Shown here: positions 11,578 through 23,200 of the stretch, piece after piece
Layout of the letters: each line of letters begins with the position of its first letter
How positions within the stretch are numbered: the stretch's first letter is position 1
NCBI GenBank assembly: GCA_029449235.1
Contig: JANATG010000019.1
Span: 682,001-746,000 of the forward strand
Reading direction: 5' to 3'
Length of the DNA stretch: 64,000 bases
Origin: Linnemannia schmuckeri
Taxonomy: Eukaryota > Mortierellomycota > Mortierellomycetes > Mortierellales > Mortierellaceae
Notes under the pieces: model-generated
Seen by the model: the letters and a program-made list of their open reading frames with translations, nothing else
What the model was told of the DNA's origin: nothing
Database searches by the model: none
Translations under genes and position numbers: made by a program

Positions 11578-12536
11578 TTTTTCTTTTTTCTTGGAGGAGC
11601 TATTGAAAGTAAAAACTTTTGCGAGAGAAAAGAAAGAGACAGAGTTGTAACAAAAAAAGAGCTGAGTTAAGGTTAACAAGAGTGAGACTGCAGGATTGGG
11701 GGAATGAACGGTCGGAGGAAGACCGTTGACTGATGGAGAGGAGATGGGAGGAATGAGAAAGTCAAGGGGAAGAAAGAGGAAGTGTGGTATTAGGCGACTA
11801 AAGAGTGTAGGAGGACAAGAAGAAGGAAAGAGGAGGAGAAGGAAAAGAAAGAGAGACGACGAGCAGTGAAAGCGAAGCAAGAAAAAAAAAAGTCGTGCTC
11901 TTGCTTGTCTGCCTGTCAGCGGAGGGTAATGAACGACTCTGCCCTTCGTGACCCTGCCCTACTTTACTACCCTGCCCGCTCGAAGATTCAGTCAACAGGC
12001 GCGTCAGTTGTTCTCTTCTCCTCCTTTCATCTCAATCATCTAATAAAAGCACTAAAAAATCCAACATTTGCTCTCAAAAAACAAGAAATGGTGCCCAATA
12101 CCACGAGCGAGCGTGTTTTGATGATATGAATGTGGTTATGTGTGAACTACCATCACCATAACCACCCTGCCTGCTGCTTGAGCACGCACCTCTTCTACTG
12201 ATCCTACATCTCGTTCTTCTTCACTTGCGATAAGACTCATTCTCCCTAAAAGACATTGCCACGCGGAGCAACAGACAAAAGGGCAATGGAATTGAACCTG
12301 GCGGCAAAGTAGAGTGTGACTTGTCATGATAACAAGGTCCACTCTCACCAACTACAGGTATGGATCAAACCGCCTGGCAAGCTAGATTCCTTCCATTAGG
12401 GATGTGGTCTTCCTGTGAACACGTCGACAGAAAAGTAAGAAGGGGCTTCCCTCGGGTTTGTTGAGGTGTGTTTGTTGTCTTCTTGATTTTATTTGTCGTA
12501 TTATTTGTTATCAATTCCAGTGTACTCCGTCCTTGT
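11578..12536. promoter_or_regulatory. 5' flank of the NTF2-like gene and 3' flank of LSM3
   Basis: Immediately upstream of the NTF2-like ATG the minus strand is strongly C/T-rich (about 11600-11900), as in many fungal promoters and 5' leaders. The rest holds no credible reading frame. Boundaries of the promoter cannot be set from sequence alone. Confidence 0.4.
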
Positions 12537-13482
12537 CTATGCTCTGGATGGGGGCGATACCTATTCACGATAGTTAAGAAAGGAACAAGAGGTCAATTCT
12601 TACTCTTTACCATGGAATAAAAAAAGGCATTAAATCGTTCCTTGTACGGGTTCAAAGGGAGGATGTCCTTATCAAACTTACCAAGATGACACCGTCGCCA
12701 CGGACAAACAACATCTCACAGTTCCTCTTGACGATCTATTTTGTTCCGCAGAACAAACGAATTCAACGTTGCGTGAGCGCGAGTTCCTTAGTCAAGCTAG
12801 CAGTTGAGAAAAGCATCTCTTGTCATCCTGCATGAGAGACGTAGGTCGGGTCCAGTATGCTGCCAGAAGCATTTCGACGGAGGATCTCCTGAGAACAAAT
12901 GGCCAGATACAAATCATCTGTTTGTAAATGGTCGCTTTTCCCGCTCTCGAGCAGTTGCTATAGAGAAACTTCCATATCCTACGATATCCACATCAAATTG
13001 AGTTCCTGCATCCGCAACCTAAAAGAGAGTCGCTTCCTTTCCTCCAGTTGGAAAAGTCGCCTCAGTTCCTCCAGTGGAAAAAAAAACTGCTTTGCTCCTG
13101 GTGGAAAAAAAAGTTGCTTATTCCTGGTGGGGAAAAAAAGATGGTCCGCTTACTCTGATAACCTCCTCCATAGTCTCATCGTTCACATCGACAACAGTGA
13201 TAGTCTCCTCGACATCTCCAAGGACCATGTTCAAATGACCATCATAAGCCTATCACATAAAAAAGCAAGAACGTGGTTCATCAGTAAGAATGCGGTTGCG
13301 TTCGTGCTGGCGTCGCTGATTGCCTTCGAAATGCGTTGCTGAAAAGGAGGCGTTACATGAAGCTTTCCGCGCAGCTCACGGTCTCCGCGCAACTTGACGT
13401 AGATGCGTTCGTCGAGGGAGAGGCGGACGAGATCCAGAGGCTCCTCGATGCCTGTGCTTTCCAGTGGTGCGTATTCTTCCAT
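12537..13482 (-). CDS. LSM3: U6 snRNA-associated Sm-like protein LSM3
   Basis: Four exons, 13482-13357, 13249-13154, 12735-12682 and 12560-12537, give 99 aa, close to the usual ~100. The Sm1 motif reads IYVKLRGDRELRGKLHAYDGHLN, followed by MVLGDVEETI, and the Sm2 motif is MLFVRGDGVILVSPP. This is the characteristic LSM3 pairing. LSM3 sits in the LSM2-8 ring on the U6 snRNA 3' end (splicing) and in the cytoplasmic LSM1-7 ring (mRNA decapping). The last exon is only 24 nt and codes the tail VSPPSRA plus stop. It restores the typical C-terminus and would be easy to miss. Introns are 107, 418 and 121 bp. The start lies 148 bp downstream of the SRC1 stop on the same strand. Confidence 0.95.
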
Positions 13483-13630
13483 GTCTGATGTTTGTATGTG
13501 TCTGCGAGTTAAAAGAGTGTGTGCGTCGGGGATGCGAGTGTTGAAAAGGACAAAGGCTTGGCTGCGTATGGGAAAAGGTGTGGCTTTGCAATTTTTTTTA
13601 TTTCGCTTGCTCTTTTGGGCGAAGATGCGA

Positions 13631-16527
13631 TCAAGACAGCGAGGGGTAGAGCGAGTGCAGACTCTGCTCAGTCTCATGTAGGATTCTATCGTTAACGTTA
13701 TCATACGTCGCCGTCGTCGTCGTCATCGTCTGAACACCACTACTGGCAGCACCACTGGCACTGCTAGTACTACGCGTGCTTACTCCAAGGCTGCTCTTCT
13801 TCTGACTGAGCACACCAGATGCACCAATCCACTCCCAGGCTCGATAGATCTCCCCATGAAGCTCCTGCGCACTCACCCGCACGTTCGCATTCTTGTCAAC
13901 TATCACAGAGACCTTCTCCCAAATCTCTTGTCGTCGCACTGATGAGTGGATATGGGTCAACAGAGCGTCTCGGAGATGGATCTGGGGCACAAATGAGTGA
14001 GCGTAATAGATGGGATCAACAGCACTAAAGTCCGCCTGTTCCGATAACTTGCTCAAAACTTCATCCACCAGACCCTGAACGATTCTCGCTTCTTCGCGTC
14101 GTCTCAAGATGTAATTCCTGGTCAGCAGTCCAGCAATTCCCAAGGTCAATAGGGCTATTTGCATATGAGAGCAATGAACGGTTAGTAGCTGAAAATACAA
14201 GAAACAGTTAAGCTATAGGTTCCAGCAACAGTGTAGCTTACGAGGCAAGTCTCACCTAAAAGGATCTTTTTGAAATGGTCAATCCACCCAAGAACTCCTT
14301 GGCGCACTTGACAGAAAAAGGGCCTAGCAGGTTTCACCGACCTCAAGTATCTCTCACTATACAATGAGAAAGTAAACTGTAAGTAACGCCAACCAATTCA
14401 AACAATACATGCGATAGAAGGATTAAAAAATGAGACAAGTACCTTATTCCTTGCTCAATAATGATGGTTGATGATCGGCGGTAGAGCTCATTCAAAGCAA
14501 GCGTCCAATACTGGGTAAATTCCTCTTGAGAAACGCTGGCCTAAAAAGGTGAAATAAAAACATGTCAGCTACTGGTTTGCACTGGACGAATATCTGCATA
14601 TAAAATCAGCTAAGATAGCGGGCCAAACGTTCAAACATACATCTTTGAGAGATTCAATCTCCTTTCTCAGATCATTGACAGAAAATCTCTGACGGGCAAA
14701 CAATTCAGCAGAGGGATGTGGGCGGGTCGAGCTCCTGCACTCTTCCTGTCCAGCGCGCTTGTGGAGCATGTTTTCAGCCGCATCGGCAACCTGAAGGCTT
14801 TGATATTCCTGAGCCTTGTTGAGTACACAGTTGGGTGTCAATGGGAATAGATTGGCAAAGCTGAGAGGGTGAGGACGAAGGATGTACTCGGGTGGGCACA
14901 ACGGGTCAGAGCCATGGGAGGTACACATCGCATGGTCAGGGCATGCAATGCAAGTTGGGTATAGCCACTTTACAAGTAATTGCTCTACAGACAGGATTGA
15001 AGATTCATTAGTTAGGTGCAGGCGATACCTTTTGCCCATTGGACATAGCTTTCTCACAGGCGTTTTGAGGGGTGAACGTAAGTACTTACTGGTGGTGAGG
15101 TGTTTGTTGCTGGTAGATGCTGGGTTAAAATTCGAAGGAGCGCAGAAGCCAATGTCGATACGGGTTTGTCGATACCAGAGTCCGTAAGATAAAAGCGCTA
15201 GGAAAAGTATAAATTTCAAAGGTCCAAGGTTGGGTCTCTCTTTCTCGCGACCTCTCTTGGGACGAGTTCCATAAGTGTTTGCTGCCGATTCAAACTGAAT
15301 TATCCGAGGTGGTGGCGGTGGCAGAGTTGAGATGGACATCCGCTTGGTCTTGGCAAACAAGGGCGAGTTGTGAAAGGGTCCTGAATCGAAATCCGTCCTG
15401 TCAAATGCCGATCCTGCTGTGTATTTAGGAGTGGCCATGTACTTTGAGAATGCCGGTTGGGCGGGCACCTTGAAGACATGGTCCCGATCCAGGCGAGAGT
15501 CGTCGTTGCGTGATTTCTTCCTTGCTTTGCGAGCAGTCGATGAGTTGCGCGACGATCCTGTCGAGGTCAAGGATTCTCTTGATTTTGACCGTCTCCGACG
15601 CTCTGATTCACTGCCGCTCTGGAACGGGTTCTCGTCAGAAAAATTCGCGTTGACTATCTCCCGCTGTTTCTTGGATCCCTCAGATTTCTGTTGCGAAAGC
15701 AATTGATAAATGTATTTGCTGTCAGCTTACTCAAAATAGCGTGGTACTAAGTAATCTTCGACCGCGAGAGTATGTGTTACCTTTTTCCGTGGCGACCTTC
15801 GCTCTAACGAGGGCTCCGATTCTTCTTTCCTGACTGGGGACTTTACTGATTTCCTGCCTCGAATAGAATTTGACGTTGAGGTCGAATCCATATCAGTACC
15901 CTCGTCAACAATCCTCCTCCTCAGCTTGGGCTTTTCCTGTTTTGAATAAACGTGAAATGGTGACAGGTTAAGATCATCCGCACAAATTGGACGGCTGACA
16001 TTGACAACACATATGACATTCTAATTCTCCCTCTTTACCTCGTTCTCCTCGTCCGTGTAGATCGGCTTGGAAATGACACTGCTCTTGGGTTCGCGTCTAT
16101 TGGGAGATGACGATGACATGGATGATGTAGAAGATGATAACGCCGTCGATCTCTCCTGACGCGTCGGTTGAGCGACAGTCGTCGTCGTTGTTACTGCGGA
16201 GGATTTAGCAGATGATTGTTGTGAAAGTGGCTGCGTTGATGCTTGTGGTTGTTGGTGTGGTTGTGATTGTGATCGCGGCGTCGGTGCCTTGGTTGTCTTG
16301 GTTGCCTTGGCTGCAGCAGCATCCTGTTCGGAGTGGGCGCGTTCATATCGCTCCCTCAACTCGGCAGCACGCGGTCGGATATGGAGTTCAAAAAGGTTAA
16401 CCAGGTCCTGTTTCCTGACTTCTCCTGTTGGCGGCTTGACCTTATGATGGATGAGAATGTCCCGGATGCTGTCCATCTTTATTGTCATAGGATCGAACCC
16501 TGCCTGCAGGTAGCGCGGCACTGACAT
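13631..16527 (-). CDS. SRC1: Inner nuclear membrane protein Src1/Heh1 (HeH/LEM and MSC domains)
   Basis: Seven exons: 16527-16039, 15936-15781, 15687-15090, 14984-14641, 14540-14443, 14356-14256 and 14154-13631, giving 769 aa. The N-terminal HeH/LEM fold (residues ~5-50, YLQAGFDPMTIKMDSIRDIL) matches yeast Src1. It is followed by a Ser-rich basic linker, a first membrane helix near 375-392, and a lumenal Cys-containing region (GFCAPS, CIACPDHAMC). A second membrane helix near 596-610 precedes a C-terminal MAN1/Src1 winged-helix region (REEARIVQGLVDEVL onward). Such proteins tether chromatin and rDNA to the nuclear envelope and help ESCRT-dependent pore and envelope repair. The third intron (14985-15089, 105 nt) is a multiple of three without an in-frame stop, so retention would add 35 residues in the lumenal region. 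The gene is divergent from PFS2 with 197 bp between start codons. Confidence 0.92.
14985..15089 (-). other. In-frame, stop-free intron in SRC1 (possible retained-intron isoform)
   Basis: The donor reads GTAAGT and the acceptor TGTAG on the minus strand. The 105 nt are divisible by three and open in the SRC1 frame. Both the spliced and unspliced messages therefore code full-length proteins differing by 35 residues just after the first membrane helix. Confidence 0.65.
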
Positions 16528-16724
16528 GATTCGCTGCTGTCTTCCTTGTAGTTGATGTGTGTGCAGAAAGCTGTCCTGGTTAGAGGTCTTCTAACCCTTT
16601 CTGTACACACGAGCGCGCTGAATGACGTCACACAATGCTGTTTTTTGTGAAGTAAAAAAGATTGCACTTTCACTTCTCTACATCTACTTTTTGCTTTCAG
16701 CCTCTTGCCAAATCAACAGCACGG
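16528..16724. promoter_or_regulatory. Shared divergent promoter of SRC1 and PFS2
   Basis: Only 197 bp separate the two start codons, so the genes must share this region for initiation. No element could be identified with confidence. Confidence 0.6.
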
Positions 16725-19222
16725 ATGTCGACATATACCAAGAGAGAGTTCACGCCGCGAGATGGAAACGCAGGAGGATACAGTTCCAGGACAGTCTTTG
16801 GTAGAGTACCGTTCATTCGACAGCACAGATCTACATCCTGCAGTTATTATCAACTGCTACTAAATAAAAATACCCCGGTGGTGGAAAATATCCCACTACA
16901 ATTGAAGAACATATACCATTGGGCCTGACCACGCTTTTTTCTCTACCAACTTGACCAATCGCTTTGCATATAGACGGAAAGCGTATGCGGAAGTCCATCC
17001 AGCGAAGAACCGTCGACTATAATCACAGCATAACAAGGTGGCTCCAAGTATGTTACTTGACATCCTCAATAGGATCACAGCGCGCATTGGACATATATCG
17101 CAGGAATCAATGTTTACTGGATATTTCCTTGTCTTTGTGCACGCCAATAGACAGCTCCGTATATCAAGAACAAACGAGACTTGCCGTTTCTTCGACCAGA
17201 TCCCAACTTCATTGTAGACGTAAGTTCCTGAGCGCGATCTAGGCTGCTTGTGCGCACGTTACAGCATTAGAAGAAAACGACTCGTTACTGATACTCAAAT
17301 CTTTTTGCATTTGGAAACATCATAGTTGTTACCGCCATCAGCATACACCAGTAACCCTATGAATGCTGTCACCACCAAATTCGTTCACACCTCTACCAAC
17401 AAGAACCGATGTCCCGTCAATGTGATCCGCGTAAGATACCTTTGTTGCCACTTCGTTTGGACGTATGCAGGAGTGTTGGAGCTCAGCGCGCTAACGTTGC
17501 CATTTATTATTACTCTTACTGTGTTGTAGTGGACGCCCGAAGGAAGACGTCTCGTTACAGGATCATCGAGTGGAGAATTCACCCTCTGGAACGGACTCAC
17601 CTTCAACTTCGAGACTATTTTGCAGGTACGCGGAGCTCATCATGCTCTTTTGCATAGATCTATGCTTTTGCTTGAGAAGATACTAACAGATAGAACCACA
17701 CATTCGTTACTCGATTTCATTGTAGGCGCACGACACTGCAGTACGCGCTATGAAGTGGAGTCACAACGACGACTGGATGGTCACGGCAGATCACAACGGA
17801 TTTATCAAATACTGGCAATCCAACATGAACCCACTGAAGGTCTTTCAAGGACACAAGGAAGCCATTCGCGACCTCAGGTACACCCTACTTTTACTTTGGT
17901 ATATGCAAGTGCAAGGATGATCAGGTATCCTTCAAAAGCTAAAACCCATATTTTCTTCTCTCTCCACGCATTTTAGTTTCTCGCCAAGTGACGCTCGATT
18001 TGCGACGTGTTCAGACGACGGTACAATCAAAATCTGGAACTTTCACGAGGGAATTGAGGAGAGAACGCTGACAGGACACGGATGGGATGTGAAGTGCGTT
18101 GACTGGCATCCCCAGAAATCCCTGCTCGCCTCAGGAAGTAAAGACAACCTTGTCAAACTGTGGGATCCAAAATCAGGACGCAACTTGACAACTCTGTAAG
18201 CTACTATCACATCATTGATGAACACGTATTGCTATATTTTAGTATGGCGCTCTAGCTAACGCAAGTATGCACGGCTCAATAGGCACGGACACAAAAACAC
18301 GATTCTGGGATTGCAGTGGAATAAGAACGGAAACTGGCTGGCAACGGCAGCGCGCGATCAGCTGGTGAAGATTTACGATATCAGGATGATGAAGGACTTG
18401 CAGACATTCCGTGGCCACAAGAAGGAAGTTTGTTCGGTGGCATGGCACCCGCAACACGAATCTCTTCTTGCAACTGGAGGATCAGAAGGATCCATTATGT
18501 TCTGGACTATGGGCCAGTCAGAACCTACCGGAGGCATGGAAAACGCTCACGACTCAAACGTTTGGTCATTAGACTGGCACCCTGTGGGTCACATTCTCGT
18601 CTCCGGGTCAAATGACCACACCACGCGATTTTGGACAAGGAATCGCCCAGGCGAGTCGATGCAGGACAAGTTTAACGTAGGAATCCAGATGGCAGCAGAA
18701 ATGGGTCTTACCGACACTGGAGCAGCAGAGGATGATAACATAGAGTATGTTCCAGGACTTGGAAACTACAACCTTGGCGTTGGCGGCGGTTTTGACATGT
18801 CACCTATGTCTATCCCAGGACTCGGTGGCGGACCCCCCGGCCTTGGAGGCGGCCCTCCTATGGGATCACTTCCTGACAACCACTCGGGATCATTGCCAGG
18901 ATTGGGCATGGGTGGCCCTCCACGGTCGAATGGCATGCACCAGGGACCTCCTAATGGCTTTGGCAGTATGCAGCGGCAGGGAGGCCCAGGAGGTCCACCC
19001 TTTGGACAGCACGGAGGCGGCGGACCTGGACAATGGCAGGGTGGCGGGGGTCAAGGAGGACAAGATCGTCGACAGGGCAACTGGGGTGACCGTGATAATA
19101 ATGGCCCAGGTCATCATTTTGACGGAGGTGGTGGCCGTGGACGAGGTCGTGGCGGCTTTAACCAAGACCGGAGAGGTAGTCGTGGCGGATTCCGGGGAGG
19201 TTTTGGTCGTGGACAACACTAA
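16725..19222 (+). CDS. PFS2: Polyadenylation factor Pfs2/WDR33, WD40 subunit of CPF/CPSF
   Basis: Eight exons: 16725-16800, 16974-17047, 17151-17219, 17326-17430, 17530-17625, 17726-17877, 17977-18195 and 18283-19222, giving 576 aa. The conserved pre-propeller segment FDGKRMRKSIQRRTVDYNHS and the block TTKFVHTSTNKNRCPVNVIRW identify the WDR33/Pfs2 family rather than a generic WD40 protein. Seven WD repeats span about 105-382 (for example IKIWNFHEG, VKLWDPKSG, TRFWTRN). The tail (383-576) is Gly/Pro-rich with PGLGGGPPGLGG repeats and ends in RGG/GRG clusters, as in WDR33 and unlike the short yeast protein. The protein recognises the polyadenylation signal in pre-mRNA together with CPSF30/Yth1. 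Exons 2 and 3 are short (74 and 69 nt) and were joined by phase and by family similarity. Confidence 0.94.
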
Positions 19223-19422
19223 ACTAATTGCTAGCATGAATCAAGAAGGGACCTTTATTGTATTTTTATCGCATCTTTTATCAGTCAAACCTCGAACGAC
19301 CTTCAACCAATACACATGACACGTCGTTTGCTCTGATTATGCTGACTGTTGCTATCACCCAGTGTACCACTGTGGAATGTCTTGTCGTGTACCTGTTGGC
19401 AGAGAGTAGAATAAGAACTAGC

Positions 19423-19423
<1 letters not shown>

Positions 19424-19460
<37 letters not shown>
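19424..19460 (+). repeat. A37 homopolymer tract
   Basis: Uninterrupted run of 37 A, about 200 bp after the PFS2 stop codon. Confidence 0.95.
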
Positions 19461-19462
<2 letters not shown>

Positions 19463-19785
19463 TGTCACATCGTGACCTGCGGAGAGCGTGAAAAAAAGGG
19501 GCGTTTGAGTGCTTACAAGGAAGGGCGGCAAAAGTAAAAATAAGAAAAGAGAGTCGTATCATTTCATCATGAGCCAAAAGGTTTAACTTGCTCCTATTTG
19601 ACGAACACCTTGCTGGTCCTTTGCAGGCATGTGAGTGTCGATGAATGGGTGGGTCATGGGACCAAACTGAATCGACTTCTTTCTTGTTCTTCAGCGCTTT
19701 TACTAATTCATTCCTCCCCCTCCTCTCTGTCTCCCCCATTCACTTTTGCCACCTTGTTTGTCACTGCCATCTCTCCTCACCACCA

Positions 19786-19788
<3 letters not shown>

Positions 19789-19829
<41 letters not shown>
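19789..19829 (+). repeat. T41 homopolymer tract
   Basis: Uninterrupted run of 41 T, 328 bp downstream of the A37 run and complementary to it. The region to 20200 is C/T-rich and forms the probable promoter or leader of the ArfGAP gene. Confidence 0.95.
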
Positions 19830-20234
19830 CTCGCGCTCTCACTCTCTCGTCTTTTATTTCCACGTCTCTCTCGCTCACACCTCCTGCAGCTTGCCTGTCT
19901 ATCATTTTCTCTCTCCAGCTCTCTCTCTCGCTGGCTGGCTGACCTGACCCACTCTATCAATCTTTCCGTCATCCATCTGTATCCCTCTACTTCTTTCCTC
20001 AACGTCCTCTGTTACTCTCCGCTTCTCTTCGCTTACTCACTTTCCCCTCGTGTTCTGACACACCACTCCTCTTATTTTCTCTTCTCTTTTTCCTTCCCTC
20101 TTTCTCTCCCACGGCCTTTTTCTCTCTTTCAAGAAGAAGAGGCTACCTTATACCACTCTCTCATTCACACACTAATACGTTTTCGAAAAAAGAAAAAAGA
20201 TTGATTCATCAACCTTGCCCACCCCTTCCTTCCC

Positions 20235-23200
20235 ATGGACGCAGCAGAGCCCACCGACCGCCCTCTCAGGGCAACCTCGTCCCTGGTTGTTTCTAACCCT
20301 CAAAACTGTAAGTGTCTCAAAGACCAACACGGCTTACTGGCTGTGTCTCTGGTTTCGTTGTCGCCAAAAGATGTGTCCGGATTTATTTTTTATATAGTTC
20401 GCACAAGTAGCCCGTTGTCTTACTAACTTGATACCCTTGTCAATCGCTTTGTAGTCACCATCAACAAAATAACTGTCCTGGACACAACTGCCACTACTGA
20501 GGCAGCAGCAACAACGGGATCAATAATACCTACCACCACAACAGCAGGAAAGATACCAGCCATGGTCGTCGATCTAATTTCATCTTCCTCCTTCTCTTCC
20601 TCCTCCTCTTCCTCCATCCCGATCCAACCTCTTTTCCAAGACTACCAAGTCGAGTATGCTCCAGATCCAGAGCATCACCAGCAACAGCAAACACATCAGC
20701 AACAACAACAACAACAACAACAACCAGATACCCAAGTGTTCTCAACATCCAACTTAGGCACTACACCAACCAACAACAACAATGATTCATTGCTATCGGC
20801 AACAACAACGTCAAAGGCTCAATCCTCTTTATCGACAACACAATTGCATCCTAATCTTTTGCTCAAGATTCGTGCAAAGTCAACAACAGGATTGAGCCTG
20901 CAATTTGAGCTCGAGGGCGAACTGCTGGATGCTGTACAACCGAGAACCGGTGGAGGAGCACAGACAGGGTCTAGTCCTGCAGAATCAAATCTTAATCCAG
21001 ACAAGGATGTCCTCAACCCCCGCCACAACCACCGTCATCTCCTACAGGATTCAACAAGGGTACCAGTAACGTCAGAGAATGCGGACCTGATAAAGAAGGA
21101 GGTACGCAACAGCAATAACGCCCCCCTGAGGTCGACTTTGAATTCGACTGCTACGATGACATCGACATCATTAACCACGGGCGGCACAGAGGATTATGTA
21201 TTTGTGTCTGTCCGACCGAGGGTCACGAGCACACCTACCCCTGACAGGAACCTGACTAGTAGAGGAGGGAGTGGTGTCTACAAACGCACTATCTACTTTG
21301 CAGAGACACGCACAGTGCGTCATATGCACGAACTCTGCAGTAGCGTAGTTGCTTCCCAACAGCATGTAAGTGAGATAAACAATCAAAGAAAGGCGCCGAA
21401 GGAACCATTTTGCATCCTTTCCTTTTCTTTGCTATTGTTCCAAGACCAACTTCGACACTTCACCGTGAGAATGAAATTGATGATATGATATGGTACGATA
21501 AGATATGATTGTTGATCGAAATGAGTTTTTTTCAAAATTACATCAGCTAGTCCAGAACTCAGGAACCATCACAACAGTCGTGCTGAATCAACCCCATCCC
21601 GAAGGAAAGCAGGTCTGGACCTACCCCCTCATCAATGGCGCCTCTACCGCCGCTGATGATGGTGGCCCACCGCAAAGCCACAAGGCAGTGTTTGCCGTAA
21701 GTCTTCTCCTTGTCATTGCTGCTCTTCTTGTTGTTGGCTACAAGTCAAGAACAAATACCGGCGCACCTCCCTAATAACTTTCCCCCTCTGTTTTCATCTT
21801 GTTACCTCAATCCTCCTTATTCACCCCCTCAACTAGTTTCTAACTCGAAACCAAACAACAGGGGTGCTGGAAATTCTTGCAATGGTCTCTGCATGGATCG
21901 AACGTAAGTCAAGTCTCCTGTCAGCAGTAATCTCCTCAACTCTTAACAACGTTCAAATGACGCTAACTTTCATATAACACTCTAAAAAAAAAATAGTCGA
22001 TAACAGCTCAGCAGCGGCTGCATCAGCGGCTGCGCCAGCGTCAGCTGGAGTGCGATTCCCTTCGACCCTGACCCAGCCATCAACAATAACTTCGCCGACA
22101 ATAACATCCGCCTGGAATACACGTCATTGGAGGAGAAGCACGGCTCCAGAAAAGAGCTCGAATGTGAGCCGGTTACCGTCGTTCTGGAACAAGTTTCCTG
22201 CATTCCCTGCGAGTCACAATTCCTTGCACAGTCTTCCAGAGATGACTGCTCGCTTGAATAATGAGCCACCATTGCCAACGTTGCCTGACGAATCCAATGT
22301 AGCCTCCAATACCCTCGCACCTACCGCCCCTACCGAAACATCTACACTTACCACCACCATTATTCCCGGTCCTACCTCTAATGCCACAATCACCAATGTA
22401 CCAACTTTTATACCCCTGGCCAGCAATACAGAGGATGGACCACTCTTTCGGGCAACAGTCGTCGAGTGTGAGAACCATATCAGGACGATGAAGGCGACCT
22501 CGAAACGGATCCTCAAAGCTGCTCAGGCGGTCATGGAGACACGTAGGGCTTGGGTTGCTGCTGAGGAGGCCTTTGTGAGAGAACTTGAGGGCATGAGAAT
22601 CGCCGAATCACTGGTCGAGAGCTACTGGCGACCACTCTCACAGCATCTCACAGAGCACTCAGAGATGCTTGCCCAGCGGATGCGGGACCTCTTGATCCGG
22701 CCTTTTTCACAGTTTTATGGAACCGACATCAAGGCCGCAGAACTGCAACGCAAATCCTTCGAGGATGAAAGCAAGGAGTACTACAGCTTTTTGTCGCGGT
22801 ATATGGGGATGAAGCAGGATAATCCACAGAGGAAGGCTGAGGCTGATCTGAAGCATGAGCGGAAACGGCGACATTTCGAGCTAAAACGACTGGAGTACTG
22901 GAATTTTTTGCTGGAGATGAAGGCTGGTGGGCGCAAGGGCGACGAACTGTATTCGTGTTTGACTGAATTCGCGGACAAGCATCGTCAGCTTCTGGGAGAT
23001 CTGGGAGTTGTTGCAGAGGAGCTTCGTCCAGATTTGGAGACTGTTTTAGAAAGCAACAGACAGCGACAGGAACAAATTCAGCTCCAGTCATCTGCCAGGC
23101 CAGAGTCATCCTTGTCTCACTCGGAAGTAACCTCAGCTCTTCCAATGAACTTGATCCCACCTCCCAACATTCGACATGACTCTGCGAGATCGATCGACTC

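Noticed and set aside
11578..11880. Upstream in-frame extension of the NTF2-like protein by about 100 residues (hydrophobic start)
   Set aside because: The extension comes from a C/T-rich leader. The internal ATG gives a normal domain start, and the hydrophobic stretch is explained by composition.
19598..20204. Several frames of 100-150 codons crossing the T41 run
   Set aside because: They contain poly-Phe from the homopolymer and Ser/Leu from C/T-rich DNA, with no homology.
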